A DNA stretch of 64,000 nucleotides from Christiangramia lutea (GTDB lineage Bacteria; Bacteroidota; Bacteroidia; Flavobacteriales; Flavobacteriaceae): NCBI RefSeq assembly GCF_022489035.1, contig NZ_JAKVTV010000003.1:62001-126000 (forward strand), read 5' to 3'. A model generated the notes under the pieces. It was not told the DNA's origin. It was given only the letters and a program-made list of their open reading frames with translations, and searched no databases. The translations under genes were made by a program, and so were the position numbers. This document shows, in pieces, positions 48,501 through 57,820 of this stretch (positions are counted from its first letter, which is position 1; every line of letters starts with the position of its first letter).

Positions 48501-49857
48501 TGATGGTGGAACTGCAGACATCGTGATCTCCCGTACTGCTGAACTGAAGATAAAAGACAAGAAAACAGGAGTTGTATTAAGTAACAACAACATTCCTTAC
48601 GGTGCTCAGATCAATATTAATGACGGAGCAACTGTATCAAAAGGAGATGTGATCTGTACTTGGGATCCATATAACGGTGTAATTATTTCTGAATTCGCCG
48701 GTAAGATCAAGTACGAAAACGTTGAGCAAGGTGTTACTTATCAGGTTGAGATCGATGAGCAGACAGGATTCCAGGAAAAAGTAATTTCTGAATCTCGTAA
48801 CAAGAAACTGATCCCAACGCTTCATATTCTTGGTAAGAAAGACGAAGTGATTCGTTCTTATAACCTTCCGGTTGGAGCTCACCTTATGGTGGACAATGAA
48901 GAGAAGATCGGGGTTGGTAAGATTTTGGTTAAGATTCCACGTAAATCTTCTAAAGCAGGGGATATTACGGGTGGTCTTCCAAGGGTAACCGAGCTTTTCG
49001 AAGCGCGTAACCCATCTAACCCGGCTGTTGTATCTGAGATCGATGGTGTTGTTTCTTTTGGTAAGATCAAAAGAGGTAACCGTGAGATCATCGTTGAGTC
49101 TAAACTTGGTGAGGTTAAGAAGTATCTTGTTAAGCTTTCTAACCAGATCCTTGTTCAGGAGAATGACTACGTAAGAGCGGGTATGCCATTATCTGATGGT
49201 TCTATCACTCCGGAGGATATCCTGAACATTAAAGGGCCTAACGCTGTACAACAGTATCTTGTGAACGAAGTTCAGGAGGTATACCGTTTACAGGGTGTGA
49301 AGATTAACGATAAGCACTTCGAGGTTGTGGTAAGACAAATGATGCGTAAAGTAAGAATCGTTGATCCGGGTGATACAATCTTCCTAGAGAATCAGCTTGT
49401 TCACAAAGATGATTTCATCGATGAGAACAATAAGTTGTTCGGAATGAAGGTGATCGAAGATGCTGGTGATTCTGAAAAGCTGAAAGCCGGACAGATCATT
49501 ACTCCAAGAGATCTTAGAGACGAAAACTCTATTCTTAGAAGGGAAGACAAGAACCTTGCTACCGCAAGAGACGTAATCACGGCAACTGCAAATCCGGTAC
49601 TTCAGGGTATTACTAGAGCTTCACTTCAGACTAAGTCATTCATCTCGGCTGCTTCCTTCCAGGAAACAACTAAGGTATTGAACGAAGCTGCAGTAAGCGG
49701 TAAGATCGATGAACTAGAAGGATTGAAGGAAAATGTAATTGTAGGACACAGAATTCCTGCAGGTACAGGTATGAGAAAATACGATAGCATTATTGTTGGT
49801 TCTAAAGAAGAATTCGACGAAATGCTTGAGAGAAAACAGGAAGTTAATTATAACTAA
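45556..49857 (+). CDS. rpoC: DNA-directed RNA polymerase subunit beta'
   Basis: 1433 residues. N-terminal zinc site ([20 protein letters not shown]), catalytic [12 protein letters not shown] with the three Mg-binding Asp residues, bridge helix and trigger-loop region ([18 protein letters not shown]), second zinc cluster ([15 protein letters not shown]). Ends at a strong terminator. Confidence 0.99.
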   Translation: MARNNDKNTVQRFNQISIGLASPESILAESRGEVLKPETINYRTHKPERDGLFCERIFGPVKDYECACGKYKRIRYKGIVCDRCGVEVTEKKVRRDRVGHINLVVPVAHIWYFRSLPNKIGYLLGLPSKKLDMIIYYERYVVIQPGNAKNEEGEPLKKMDFLTEEEYLNILDELPQENQYLEDSDPNKFIAKMGAECLIEILKRIDLDDLSYELRHKANNETSKQRKTEALKRLQVVEALRDANKNRENNPEWMIMKVVPVIPPELRPLVPLDGGRFATSDLNDLYRRVIIRNNRLKRLMEIKAPEVILRNEKRMLQESVDSLFDNTRKSSAVKTDSNRPLKSLSDSLKGKQGRFRQNLLGKRVDYSARSVIVVGPELKMFECGLPKNMAAELYKPFIIRKLIERGIVKTVKSAKKIIDKKEPVVWDILENVLKGHPVLLNRAPTLHRLGIQAFQPKLIEGKAIQLHPLACTAFNADFDGDQMAVHLPLGPEAILEAQLLMLASHNILNPANGSPITVPSQDMVLGLYYMTKHKKSTDEETVKGEGLTFYSAEELVIAYNQKRVDLNAGIKIRTKDYNEAGELVYQIIETTVGRVLFNEAVPEKAGYINEVLTKKSLREIIGKILKITSVPETSEFLDQIKQLGYGFAFRGGLSFSLGDIIIPEEKQSMIDEANEQVEGIIGNYNMGLITNNERYNQVIDIWTSTNAGLTELAMKRIREDKQGFNSVYMMLDSGARGSKEQIRQLTGMRGLMAKPKKSNSGGGEIIENPILSNFKEGLSILEYFISTHGARKGLADTALKTADAGYLTRRLVDVSQDVIVNEDDCGTLRGVEVRPLKKNEEIVESLGERILGRISLNDVVNPSTDELLVGANEEITEEIVAKIEDAPIESVEVRSPLTCEAKKGICIKCYGRNLATNKIVQTGEAVGVVAAQSIGEPGTQLTLRTFHVGGIAGNISEDNKLEAKFDGIAEIEDLKVVKGEAPDGGTADIVISRTAELKIKDKKTGVVLSNNNIPYGAQININDGATVSKGDVICTWDPYNGVIISEFAGKIKYENVEQGVTYQVEIDEQTGFQEKVISESRNKKLIPTLHILGKKDEVIRSYNLPVGAHLMVDNEEKIGVGKILVKIPRKSSKAGDITGGLPRVTELFEARNPSNPAVVSEIDGVVSFGKIKRGNREIIVESKLGEVKKYLVKLSNQILVQENDYVRAGMPLSDGSITPEDILNIKGPNAVQQYLVNEVQEVYRLQGVKINDKHFEVVVRQMMRKVRIVDPGDTIFLENQLVHKDDFIDENNKLFGMKVIEDAGDSEKLKAGQIITPRDLRDENSILRREDKNLATARDVITATANPVLQGITRASLQTKSFISAASFQETTKVLNEAAVSGKIDELEGLKENVIVGHRIPAGTGMRKYDSIIVGSKEEFDEMLERKQEVNYN

Positions 49858-49874
49858 TTCCTGTTAATAATAAG

Positions 49875-49908
49875 AAAAAAGGCTCCGCTCACCGCGGGGC
49901 CTTTTTTA
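49875..49908 (+). terminator. Terminator of the rpoBC operon
   Basis: AAGGCTCCGC / GCGGGGCCTT stem (one T-G pair) with loop TCACC, A run before and T run after. Confidence 0.9.
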
Positions 49909-49928
49909 TTTATACCGATATTTGAGAT

Positions 49929-50384
49929 ATGAAAGATTATTTTAAAGAGTTACTGGAATATTCACATTATTACAATCTGGCGATCATTAAAAAGTTTAAT
50001 GATGGAGATTTAGAATTCATGATTCCAGAAAGAGCAATTGAGTTATTATCTCATATTTTAAATGCTCAGAAGATATGGAATGAGCGCCTAAAGGGTAATA
50101 GTGATATTATAAAAGTCTGGGAAGTACAGAAGGCTGATAAACTTGAAACCTTCGAAAAGGAGAACTTTCAGGAAACACTAGACATTCTTGAGAAGGAAGA
50201 TCTTGAGAGAATTGTGAGTTTTAAGAACACTAAAGGCGAGAGTTATCAGAATGTAGTAAAGGATATCATTTTTCATATAGTGAATCATTCTACCTACCAC
50301 CGTGGCCAGATCGCTACGGAATTAAGGGCACAGGGAATAGATCCAATTGTATCAGATTTTGTGTATTATAAACTAGGGAAATAG
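49929..50384 (+). CDS. DinB-like four-helix-bundle protein
   Basis: 151 residues, DinB superfamily. The metal-site histidines appear in YSHYYN, LLSHILNAQ and HIVNHSTYHRGQI. Some relatives are thiol S-transferases (bacillithiol or mycothiol dependent), many unassigned. No signal peptide. A one-mismatch -7 box (GATATTTG, 49917-49924) ends four bases before the ATG, so the mRNA may be leaderless. Confidence 0.85.
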   Translation: MKDYFKELLEYSHYYNLAIIKKFNDGDLEFMIPERAIELLSHILNAQKIWNERLKGNSDIIKVWEVQKADKLETFEKENFQETLDILEKEDLERIVSFKNTKGESYQNVVKDIIFHIVNHSTYHRGQIATELRAQGIDPIVSDFVYYKLGK

Positions 50385-50425
50385 AATTTTAGATAATAAA
50401 TATTAAATTGAAGAAAATCTCAATC

Positions 50426-50746
50426 ATGGAAGACGATAAAAAAAATAAGAACCAAAAAGGGAAAATAAATATAGAGTTAGATGAAGCGGTGGCTGAAGGA
50501 ACCTATTCAAATCTTGCCATAATCAACCATTCTGTTTCAGAATTTGTAGTGGATTTCGTGAATATCATGCCAGGCAGACCAAAAAGTAAGGTGAAATCGA
50601 GAATTATCCTTACACCCCAACATGCTAAAAGACTTTTAAAAGCATTAGGCGATAATATCAATAAATTCGAACAGGCTCACGGTGAAATTAGGGATTATGA
50701 CAAGTCTCCCTTGCCATTGAATTTTGGGCCTACGGGACAGGCTTAA
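50426..50746 (+). CDS. DUF3467 family protein
   Basis: 106 residues from ATG 50426; a TTG six codons earlier is less likely. Conserved block INIELDEAVAEGTYSNLAIINHSVSEFVVDFVNIMPG and LTPQHAKRLLKAL is typical of DUF3467, common in Bacteroidota and without known function. Cytoplasmic by sequence. Confidence 0.85.
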   Translation: MEDDKKNKNQKGKINIELDEAVAEGTYSNLAIINHSVSEFVVDFVNIMPGRPKSKVKSRIILTPQHAKRLLKALGDNINKFEQAHGEIRDYDKSPLPLNFGPTGQA

Positions 50747-50774
50747 TTTAAGTCGACGATAATAGTTATTATAA

Positions 50775-50856
50775 AAAAGAGATTTCTCATTCGCTATACT
50801 CATTCGAAATGACCTGATTTGTAAAGTCATTTCGAGCGAAGCGAGAAATCTCTTTT
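50775..50856. repeat. Long imperfect inverted repeat (intergenic palindrome)
   Basis: Outer arms AAAAGAGATTTCTC / GAGAAATCTCTTTT are perfect and 14 bases long; inner arms TCGAAATGAC / GTCATTTCGA pair again. It looks like a dispersed flavobacterial intergenic repeat and could also terminate the two convergent genes. Confidence 0.8.
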
Positions 50857-50894
50857 CTAATTAAAGATGATTATTGAAATTCAATTATCAATTA

Positions 50895-52265
50895 TCAAGG
50901 AGTATATTTCGCGAAATAGATCTTCGCAGCTTTCATTACTCTAGGAGCCAGAATTAGGGTTGAGATCATCGTTGGGATGGCCATTAAAGCAAAGAATCCG
51001 TCAATCAAGTTCAGAATAAAACTTAGAGAGGTTGTCGCCCCAATGATAATACTTAGAATGTAGATCCAGTTATAATATTTTTTGTTTTCTGCCCCAATTA
51101 GAAATGAAAGACATTTTGTTCCGTAGTAGGAATATGAGAAAAGTGAAGAAATACTGAAGGCGAGAATACATAATAATAGAAGGTAATTCCCAACATAAGG
51201 AATTGCCTGATCAAAAGCGGCGGCGGTAAGGCTAACACCATTTACGTCTGTGCTTTGCCAAACTCCAGTTACCAGAATCGCCATGGCGGTAAGTGTACAA
51301 ACTACCAGTGTATCGATAGCCGGGCCTAACATGGCGATTAATCCTTCACGGATAGGTTCTGAAGTTTTACTCGCTCCATGAGCCATAGTAGCGGTTCCGA
51401 TCCCTGCTTCGTTTGAAAAAGCTCCCCGTCTAATTCCTAATAAGATCAATCCACCTAAAACTCCGCCAAGTAATGGATCACCTTTATAATTGTTTGCAGC
51501 GAAAGCATCGGTAAAGATCATTCCAAAATAATGGAGAACAACATCATAATTAACGAGAAGAATAGTCACAACAGAAAGGAAGTATAGTGCCACCATTGCG
51601 GGCACAAGTTTGGACACAGTTTTACTAATTCTGTCCAAACCTCCAACTATTACGATTGTGGTTATTATGGTTAAGAATATTCCAATGATTAGGCTGGACA
51701 TAAAGCCAGTTTCAATATTATTTGGTTCCAGCAGAATATAATTGATCGCCTGGGTCAATTGGTTTACGTTAAAAACCGGTAAGGCACCAACGAGTCCGGA
51801 AACAGCGAAAAATATTGCCAGAGGTTTCCATTTTTTTCCAAGTCCTTCTACGATAAAATACATAACCCCACCCTGTATCTTTCCTTCAGAATCTTTTCCA
51901 CGATACATCACCGCTAAGCTATTAGTAAAGAATTTTGTTGCCATTCCAACTACAGCGCTAACCCATAACCAGAAAATAGCTCCTGGGCCTCCTAAAGCTA
52001 TCGCTACGGCCACTCCGGCAATATTTCCCATTCCCACGGTGGAGGAAAGAGCGGTAGACAATGCCTGGAAATGATTAATATCTCCCGGGTCGTCAGGATT
52101 GTTATATTTACCTCGAAGAACCTCGATAGAATGGCCAAGATATCTGAAGGGCAAAAATCGAGAATAAATTAGTAGAAAAATTCCACCTCCTATTAAAAGG
52201 ATAACTAAGGGAATTCCCCATACGGCGGAAGCAAAATCTGCAATAAACTGATCAATTTGGGACAT
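50895..52265 (-). CDS. AGCS family sodium:alanine/glycine symporter (plain form)
   Basis: 456 residues, standard AGCS length, without the extra periplasmic domains of the carriers at 24518 and 30184. About ten membrane segments. Family motifs LSSTVGMGNIAGVAVAIALGGPGAIFWLW, GVMYFIVEGLGKKW and RRGAFSNEAGIGTATMAHG are present. Should import alanine, glycine or a similar amino acid with Na+. Upstream 52266-52481 holds only repeats. Confidence 0.93.
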   Translation of the reverse strand: MSQIDQFIADFASAVWGIPLVILLIGGGIFLLIYSRFLPFRYLGHSIEVLRGKYNNPDDPGDINHFQALSTALSSTVGMGNIAGVAVAIALGGPGAIFWLWVSAVVGMATKFFTNSLAVMYRGKDSEGKIQGGVMYFIVEGLGKKWKPLAIFFAVSGLVGALPVFNVNQLTQAINYILLEPNNIETGFMSSLIIGIFLTIITTIVIVGGLDRISKTVSKLVPAMVALYFLSVVTILLVNYDVVLHYFGMIFTDAFAANNYKGDPLLGGVLGGLILLGIRRGAFSNEAGIGTATMAHGASKTSEPIREGLIAMLGPAIDTLVVCTLTAMAILVTGVWQSTDVNGVSLTAAAFDQAIPYVGNYLLLLCILAFSISSLFSYSYYGTKCLSFLIGAENKKYYNWIYILSIIIGATTSLSFILNLIDGFFALMAIPTMISTLILAPRVMKAAKIYFAKYTP

Positions 52266-52351
52266 AGAGAAACTTTGCTCCCGAAAATAGTAAATTTTGC
52301 GGGTGTAACTATTGATTTAAATAGACCAATTTTAGTTTTGCACATAAATAT

Positions 52352-52409
52352 GTCATGCCGAACTTGGTCTTGCATTTGTGGAAAGACCCTGAAACAAGTT
52401 CAGGGTGAC
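52352..52409. repeat. Imperfect inverted repeat, GTCATGCCGAACTTG type
   Basis: GTCATGCCGAACTTG pairs with CAAGTTCAGGGTGAC with three mismatches. It resembles the abundant intergenic repeats of flavobacterial genomes. Confidence 0.7.
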
Positions 52410-52438
52410 GGATTTTTCTGAATTAAATTAATTTGTCT

Positions 52439-52457
52439 TGCTGAATTTGGTTCAGCA
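52439..52457. repeat. Short palindrome TGCTGAA / TTCAGCA
   Basis: Seven-base-pair perfect arms with a five-base loop, 30 bases from the repeat at 52352 and sharing its TGAA/TTCA core. Could serve as prfC terminator. Confidence 0.6.
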
Positions 52458-52481
52458 TCTCAACTAAAAATTACTGAAGCC

Positions 52482-54071
52482 TTAAAATTCTGAAGTGAAA
52501 TGGAATTTTATTGAAGGATATTTCTGCTGGGTCATCTGTAAAGAGAACTGAGAATCAGCCAAAAATACCAGTTGGCCAGATTTATCTTTAGCCAGGTATT
52601 TAGATTTAACCCTTTTGAAATCCTTGAATTCTTCGCTCTTTTCATCCTCGGGTTCAACCCAGGTAGCTTTATGAACGTTCAGGTTTTCGTAGGTACACTT
52701 TGCCCCATACTCGTGTTCCAATCTATATTGAATAACTTCGAATTGCAGTGCTCCAACGGTTCCTATTATTTTTCTACCGTTCATTTCAAGAGTAAATAGC
52801 TGTGCTACCCCTTCATCCATTAACTGATCGATACCTTTTTCCAGTTGCTTGGATTTCATAGGATCGGCATTGTTAATATATCTAAAGTGTTCAGGAGAGA
52901 AACTTGGAATTCCTTTATACATCAATGTTTCTCCCTGGGTAAGAGTATCACCGATTTTGAAATTCCCAGTATCGTGAAGCCCTACAATATCACCAGGATA
53001 GGAAACATCTACGATCTCTTTCTTTTCGGCAAAAAAAGCGTTTGGAGAAGAAAACTTCATGTTTTTATTATTCCTAACATGCAGGTAATTCTTATTTCTT
53101 TCGAATTTCCCTGAAACTATCTTTACGAAAGCCAGGCGGTCACGGTGTTTTGGATCCATATTGGCGTGGATCTTAAATACGAACCCGGTAAAATCTTTTT
53201 CGTCTGGTTTTACAACTCTGGTGTCGCTTTCCTTAGGTCTTGGTGGAGGAGCGATTTTAATAAAGCAATCCAGTAATTCACGCACTCCAAAGTTATTAAG
53301 GGCAGAACCAAAGAATACAGGTTGTAATCTTCCGCCGAGATAGGCTTCCCTGTCAAATTCTGGATATACACCCTGGGCAAGTTCCAATTCGCCTCTTAAA
53401 GTATCGGCTGCTTCATTACCAATTAATTCATCTAATTCTTTAGATTTCAGGTCACTGATTTCAACCGTTTCTTCGATATCTTTTCTTGGATCACCGGTGA
53501 ATAGGTTTACATTCTTTTCCCAGATATTATAGATGCCTTTGAAGTCATATCCCATTCCAATAGGGAAGCTTAAAGGAGTAACTGTAAGGTTCAGCTTCTG
53601 TTCAATTTCATCAAGAAGTTCAAAGGCGTCTTTACCCTCTCGATCCAGTTTATTTATAAAAACGATCATCGGGATGTTACGCATCCTACAAACTTCCACC
53701 AACTTTTCAGTTTGTTCCTCTACACCTTTGGCAACATCTATTACAACGATCACACTATCCACTGCGGTAAGAGTTCTAAAGGTATCTTCAGCGAAATCCT
53801 TGTGCCCCGGAGTATCCAGGATATTGATCTTTATATCCTTATATTCAAAAGCAAGTACAGAAGTCGCAACCGAGATCCCCCTTTGTCTCTCGATCTCCAT
53901 AAAGTCACTGGTAGCACCCTTCTTAATTTTATTAGATTTAACCGCACCGGCTTCCTGTATCGCTCCACCAAAAAGTAATAGTTTTTCAGTAAGCGTTGTT
54001 TTACCGGCATCGGGGTGTGAGATGATACCAAATGTTCTTCTTTTGTTGATCTCTTTTTGATAATGCTTCAT
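52482..54071 (-). CDS. prfC: Peptide chain release factor 3
   Basis: 529 residues, normal size. GTPase motifs ISHPDAGKTTLTEKLL, RGISVATSVLAFEY, DTPGHKDFAEDT and NKLDR; then RF3-specific domains. Removes RF1/RF2 from the ribosome after termination. Start ATG 54071 lies 20 bases downstream of a -7 box. Monocistronic. Confidence 0.97.
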   Translation of the reverse strand: MKHYQKEINKRRTFGIISHPDAGKTTLTEKLLLFGGAIQEAGAVKSNKIKKGATSDFMEIERQRGISVATSVLAFEYKDIKINILDTPGHKDFAEDTFRTLTAVDSVIVVIDVAKGVEEQTEKLVEVCRMRNIPMIVFINKLDREGKDAFELLDEIEQKLNLTVTPLSFPIGMGYDFKGIYNIWEKNVNLFTGDPRKDIEETVEISDLKSKELDELIGNEAADTLRGELELAQGVYPEFDREAYLGGRLQPVFFGSALNNFGVRELLDCFIKIAPPPRPKESDTRVVKPDEKDFTGFVFKIHANMDPKHRDRLAFVKIVSGKFERNKNYLHVRNNKNMKFSSPNAFFAEKKEIVDVSYPGDIVGLHDTGNFKIGDTLTQGETLMYKGIPSFSPEHFRYINNADPMKSKQLEKGIDQLMDEGVAQLFTLEMNGRKIIGTVGALQFEVIQYRLEHEYGAKCTYENLNVHKATWVEPEDEKSEEFKDFKRVKSKYLAKDKSGQLVFLADSQFSLQMTQQKYPSIKFHFTSEF

Positions 54072-54091
54072 TCCTGTTGCTATTGGAGCGG

Positions 54092-54099
54092 CAAAAATA
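54092..54099 (-). promoter_or_regulatory. -7 box of prfC
   Basis: Minus-strand TATTTTTG, exact consensus, 20 bases before the prfC ATG. The remaining 54100-54349 gap shows only a weak 49-codon frame. Confidence 0.65.
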
Positions 54100-54349
54100 C
54101 TATTATTTTCAGGAATTTTCTATATGCAGACCGGCATTCATCGTTTATTATTTGGCTATACTCAGTATAAAAAAGATGGGACACACTCGTATCCCATCAA
54201 CTTTCTCATAGCAACGATCTCCCGATCATCACTCGAAGATACCTACGAAAAACAGATGATAGTGGTTTCGTAATCTTTTTGTACTCAATAAATTATTTGG
54301 GTTTTACACTTTTTGTCCGACCTTTATAAAAATTACCTGCTAAGAAATT

Positions 54350-55957
54350 ATGGGTTTTTCCCTGCAAAACCGAACTATATTCGCAATGCTCATTGCGGTA
54401 ATCCTTCTTTATGGCAATTTCAGCTTTTCACAGAATAGAAAAGAGATAATTGCCAAAGGGAGTTATGCAATTAATATGGGGCTAACTCCTCAAACCCATG
54501 CAAATGCCTTAAAACCTTATGGTTTTATATATGATCTGCTGCTTGAGTTTCCGGTGGAAGTAAAATGGGTGATCAATAATGAAAAACAAAAGGATGGGAT
54601 CGATTTCGTCATTGGAGAGGAGGTTTTTAGATCGGGCTCTTTTGTTATCCCGGTCTCATATATTACGGAACCTCTAAGACAAAGAATCGAAATTTGGGAA
54701 AATAGAGGCGTAGTTGGAACCTATTTTGAAGAAGATCAGGAATTACCAGTTTTTACAAATCTTTCAGTTGCACCAAAGTGGACACTGGACAAGCAAAATG
54801 GTAGCATAGCTCTTACTTATTTTCGGGCTGCTGGAATTCCCGGTTCTGCCCATGGAGGTTATGATTCTAAAAATTGGAAAACCCCAGATGAGCTTGGGGT
54901 ATGTGATGATCTTTTTGTTATGCCTCATGCCCAACCAAAATTTGAGACTCATAAAAACCTGTATTTCTGGAATAGAAAATTGAAGGGAGCTATATGGGCG
55001 GGATGTCATGCTGGAAGTCTGCTTGAAAATTTATACGGAACGGTTCCCAACGGCGATACAACTGAAGTACTACAATTGAATTTTCTGTCTGAAGGAGCGG
55101 CTGGAGCCCGAACTACCGGTCTAATACCTTTTTATGAGCACAGGTATGCCACACCACCATATACTCATCAACTTCCAGCCGATCCTGTTTCACAATATTT
55201 AGGGAAAAGTGATAAAGCGCTGATCAACGGATCTGAACGTATTTTCTACCCGAAAAAGGCTAATGTATGGAGGCAAACCACTAAAACCATAATTGTAGAT
55301 CCTTCGGCTCCGGATGTTCCGTCGCTTTCCAAAGGTCCCGGAGCGATTATAGTATACGGGAATGGCTTTGGAAGAAAAGAAAACGGACTTGTAATGTACC
55401 AGGCATCTCACGATTTTTCTGGAGAAACTCCAGAGAATATTGCTGCAATGAGAGCATTCTTTAATTGGAGTTTCTACGCCACAGAGGTAAAAAGAAGGGA
55501 GAATATTATACTCTTTCAAAATTTTGAAGGAGATAAGATCTTTGCGGCACGAGTTGGAGATGATCTGGCCAAAATGCTGAATCTGGATCCAATTCTATTC
55601 GACCTTGATAAGGCAGAGATAAAGCCTCAGGCTGCCAGCCAACTTGATGAGATCGCTGCCTATATGGCGGAATACCCTGAATTGCTTATAGATATTAGGT
55701 CTCACACAGACAGCAGAGCAGATGACGATTACAACCTCAGGCTCTCCCAGGAGCGAGTTGATGTAACCCGCGAATACCTGATAAATCTGGGAGTGGACGA
55801 GAGCAGGATCTCAGGTAGGGGATATGGTGAAACTGAATTAGTCAATAATTGCAGGAATAATATCTTATGTTCTGAAGTTCAGCACGAGAAAAACCGCAGG
55901 TCTGAATTTATTCTTTCCATTAACTGTGACATTTATACCGGTAGATTAAAACTTTAG
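54350..55957 (+). CDS. OmpA C-terminal domain fused to an uncharacterised N-terminal domain
   Basis: 535 residues. Signal peptide about 1-27 (LLYGNFSFS). Residues about 35-395 form a conserved domain with WVINNEKQKDGIDFVI, DDLFVMPHAQPKFETHKNL and IWAGCHAGSLLENL (Cys219 in a nucleophile-elbow-like GCHAGS). I recall similar segments in large flavobacterial surface proteins, but no function is known. Residues about 410-525 are an OmpA-type peptidoglycan-binding domain (FDLDKAEIKPQAASQLDEIA, HTDSRADDDYNLRLSQERV). There is no beta-barrel, so it is probably periplasmic and wall-bound. Confidence 0.85.
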   Translation: MGFSLQNRTIFAMLIAVILLYGNFSFSQNRKEIIAKGSYAINMGLTPQTHANALKPYGFIYDLLLEFPVEVKWVINNEKQKDGIDFVIGEEVFRSGSFVIPVSYITEPLRQRIEIWENRGVVGTYFEEDQELPVFTNLSVAPKWTLDKQNGSIALTYFRAAGIPGSAHGGYDSKNWKTPDELGVCDDLFVMPHAQPKFETHKNLYFWNRKLKGAIWAGCHAGSLLENLYGTVPNGDTTEVLQLNFLSEGAAGARTTGLIPFYEHRYATPPYTHQLPADPVSQYLGKSDKALINGSERIFYPKKANVWRQTTKTIIVDPSAPDVPSLSKGPGAIIVYGNGFGRKENGLVMYQASHDFSGETPENIAAMRAFFNWSFYATEVKRRENIILFQNFEGDKIFAARVGDDLAKMLNLDPILFDLDKAEIKPQAASQLDEIAAYMAEYPELLIDIRSHTDSRADDDYNLRLSQERVDVTREYLINLGVDESRISGRGYGETELVNNCRNNILCSEVQHEKNRRSEFILSINCDIYTGRLKL

Positions 55958-56001
55958 GATTTGCTTAATCAGCTTATTTGTGAAAGGAAACACTGTTTTT
56001 G

Positions 56002-56009
56002 TACATTTG
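56002..56009 (+). promoter_or_regulatory. -7 box of the idi operon
   Basis: TACATTTG with TTTG at 55977-55980 (21-base spacer), 16 bases before the ATG at 56026. One of the best promoter matches in the window. Confidence 0.75.
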
Positions 56010-56025
56010 AATCTCAATTAAAAAA

Positions 56026-56544
56026 ATGGCAGAAGAAAAAGTAATTTTAGTTAACGAAAAGGACGAGCAAATAGGGCTCATGGAGAAGATCGAAGCCCAC
56101 GAAAAAGCATTGCTCCACCGTGCCTTTTCAGTTTTTGTTTTCAATGATAAACAGGAACTAATGATACAACAAAGGGCACTTTCCAAATATCATTCTCCTG
56201 GTTTATGGACCAATACCTGTTGTAGTCATCAAAGAGAGGGAGAATCCAATATTGAAGCTGGAAAAAGAAGATTGCAGGAAGAGATGGGTTTCTCTACAGA
56301 CTTGAAAGACACGATATCGTTTATTTATAAGGCTCCTTTTGATAATGGTTTAACCGAACATGAATTCGATCATATTCTTGTTGGTAATTTTGAAGGAAAA
56401 CCAGATCTTAATCCTGATGAGGTAGCTGCCTGGAAATGGGTTTCATTAGAAGATCTTCAGGTAGATATGAAGAAGAACCCTCATGTTTATACTGAATGGT
56501 TCAAGATCATTTTTGATAAATATTATTCACATATACAGCAATGA
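56026..56544 (+). CDS. idi: Isopentenyl-diphosphate delta-isomerase (type I)
   Basis: 172 residues, Nudix-like fold. Active-site Cys in TNTCCSHQREGE, Nudix-box-like GKRRLQEEMGF and a late E-x-E-like metal site (GLTEHEFDHIL). Interconverts IPP and DMAPP, feeding carotenoids and quinones. First of idi-queD-like-bcp; overlaps the next gene by four bases. Confidence 0.95.
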   Translation: MAEEKVILVNEKDEQIGLMEKIEAHEKALLHRAFSVFVFNDKQELMIQQRALSKYHSPGLWTNTCCSHQREGESNIEAGKRRLQEEMGFSTDLKDTISFIYKAPFDNGLTEHEFDHILVGNFEGKPDLNPDEVAAWKWVSLEDLQVDMKKNPHVYTEWFKIIFDKYYSHIQQ

Positions 56545-56951
56545 GAATAACGGTCCACAGGAAAGCACATTTTAATGCTGCTCATCGTCTTTTCAGGAAG
56601 GAATGGGATGACGAGCGTAATTTTGAGGTTTTTGGTAAATGCAGTAATCCTCACTACCATGGGCATAATTATGAATTAATTGTTTCTGTGACCGGGCAGC
56701 CAGATCCCAGGACCGGTTTTGTAATGGACTTAAAAGACCTGAAAAATCTCATTTTAAAGGAAGTTGAAGAGCCATTCGATCATAAGAATTTGAATATTGA
56801 AGTACCGGAGTTTAGTGATTTAATTCCCACCGCTGAAAATATAGCAGTAGTTATATGGAATAAGCTGCGAGGTAAGATCAAGGAAGGTCATGACCTTGAA
56901 GTAACCCTTTATGAAACACCAAGGAATTTTGTAACCTACAAAGGCGAATAA
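56541..56951 (+). CDS. 6-carboxytetrahydropterin synthase / PTPS-family protein (QueD-like)
   Basis: 136 residues. Zinc histidines in HFNAAHRLF and HYHGHNYEL, catalytic Cys in GKCSNPHYHGH, and the late Glu in VTLYETPRN. The family makes 6-carboxytetrahydropterin for queuosine or tetrahydropterins; the CSNPHYHGH form fits either. Coupled to idi by an ATGA overlap. Confidence 0.9.
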   Translation: MRITVHRKAHFNAAHRLFRKEWDDERNFEVFGKCSNPHYHGHNYELIVSVTGQPDPRTGFVMDLKDLKNLILKEVEEPFDHKNLNIEVPEFSDLIPTAENIAVVIWNKLRGKIKEGHDLEVTLYETPRNFVTYKGE

Positions 56952-56952
56952 T

Positions 56953-57405
56953 ATGAAGATAGGAGAGGAAGTTCCACAATTACAATTAAAGGATCAGGAC
57001 GGAAAAACTTTTGATTTTTCGGCTTTGAAAGGTGAAAAATCATTTGTGGTCTACTTTTATCCCAAAGATTTTACTCCGGGTTGTACAAAAGAGGCCTGTA
57101 GTTTCAGAGATAGCTATGAAGAATTTAAGGATCTGGGTGCCGAGGTAATAGGAATTAGTGCCGATTCTTCATCGTCCCATTCAAAATTTGCCAATAAATA
57201 TGATCTTCCATATATCTTTCTATCAGATCCAGAGAAAAAGGCCAGGCAGGCTTTCGGCGTAAAACCAAATTTGCTGGGGCTAATACCCGGCCGGGAAACC
57301 TTTGTTTTTGATAGAGAAGGTAAACTGCTGCATAAATTCAATAGTATGAGTGCAAAAAGGCATATGCCCGAGGCTCTAAGCGTTCTGAAAAAAAATCAGA
57401 ATTAA
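56953..57405 (+). CDS. bcp: Peroxiredoxin, BCP/PrxQ type
   Basis: 150 residues. Peroxidatic Cys in FTPGCTKEACSFRD, with the resolving Cys five residues later as in atypical 2-Cys PrxQ proteins. Reduces H2O2 and organic peroxides with thioredoxin. One base after the PTPS-like gene, so it is third in the operon. Confidence 0.95.
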   Translation: MKIGEEVPQLQLKDQDGKTFDFSALKGEKSFVVYFYPKDFTPGCTKEACSFRDSYEEFKDLGAEVIGISADSSSSHSKFANKYDLPYIFLSDPEKKARQAFGVKPNLLGLIPGRETFVFDREGKLLHKFNSMSAKRHMPEALSVLKKNQN

Positions 57406-57467
57406 TTTTACCGAATTCATTTTCCTTTCAAAAAATAGTTTAAATTCGCAGCCGAAATTTATTGAAA

Positions 57468-57734
57468 ATGGCGAGTAAAAGATTGCTTAAAAAAGATGTG
57501 AATTATGTAATGGGAGACATCATAGATGCTGCCTACATTCACCAGATGGCTAATCCAAAAGAAGACCCGGCTAAGTCTGAGGCGATCGTAGATGAAGCTA
57601 TAAAAGAATATGATGAATTGATCACGAAGATCAACCGTCGTGACGTAGAAAATAAACAAAAACATTTTAAGGAAGTTCAGGCTGAACTTGAGACTAAAGC
57701 AAATGCTTTGATCGAAAAGCTGAACGCGCTTTAA
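57468..57734 (+). CDS. Conserved hypothetical 88-residue protein
   Basis: 88 residues from ATG 57468 (TTG two codons earlier is unlikely). Almost all alpha-helical and charged: RLLKKDVNYVMGDIIDAAYIHQ, then a coiled-coil-like tail (EVQAELETKANALIEKLNAL). No membrane segment or signal. I do not recognise a functional family. A weak -7-like TAAATTCG lies upstream; tRNA-Thr follows after six bases. Confidence 0.7.
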   Translation: MASKRLLKKDVNYVMGDIIDAAYIHQMANPKEDPAKSEAIVDEAIKEYDELITKINRRDVENKQKHFKEVQAELETKANALIEKLNAL

Positions 57735-57740
57735 TAAGTT

Positions 57741-57814
57741 GCCGATGTAGCTCAGCTGGCTAGAGCAGCTGATTTGTAATCAGCAGGTCGTGGGTTCGAG
57801 TCCCTCCATCGGCT
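57741..57814 (+). tRNA. tRNA-Thr (TGT), copy 2
   Basis: 74 nt, identical to 36356-36429, six bases after the preceding gene's stop. The shared terminator suggests co-transcription with the 88-residue protein gene. Confidence 0.95.
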
Positions 57815-57820
57815 CAAGGT

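Noticed and set aside
48218-48593. Overlapping frames within rpoC
   Set aside because: Shadow frames of a highly conserved gene with strong codon bias; no independent start signals.
45494-52457. CRISPR array in the repeat-bearing gaps
   Set aside because: Repeats are few, palindromic and not regularly spaced, and no cas gene is present.
53533-54060. 175-codon plus frame opposite prfC
   Set aside because: Lies wholly antisense to the conserved GTPase domain of prfC and has low-complexity Ser/Leu content.
54124-54273. 49-codon plus frame between prfC and the OmpA gene
   Set aside because: No recognisable motif, no promoter box or conserved start; length is within chance for a gap of this size.
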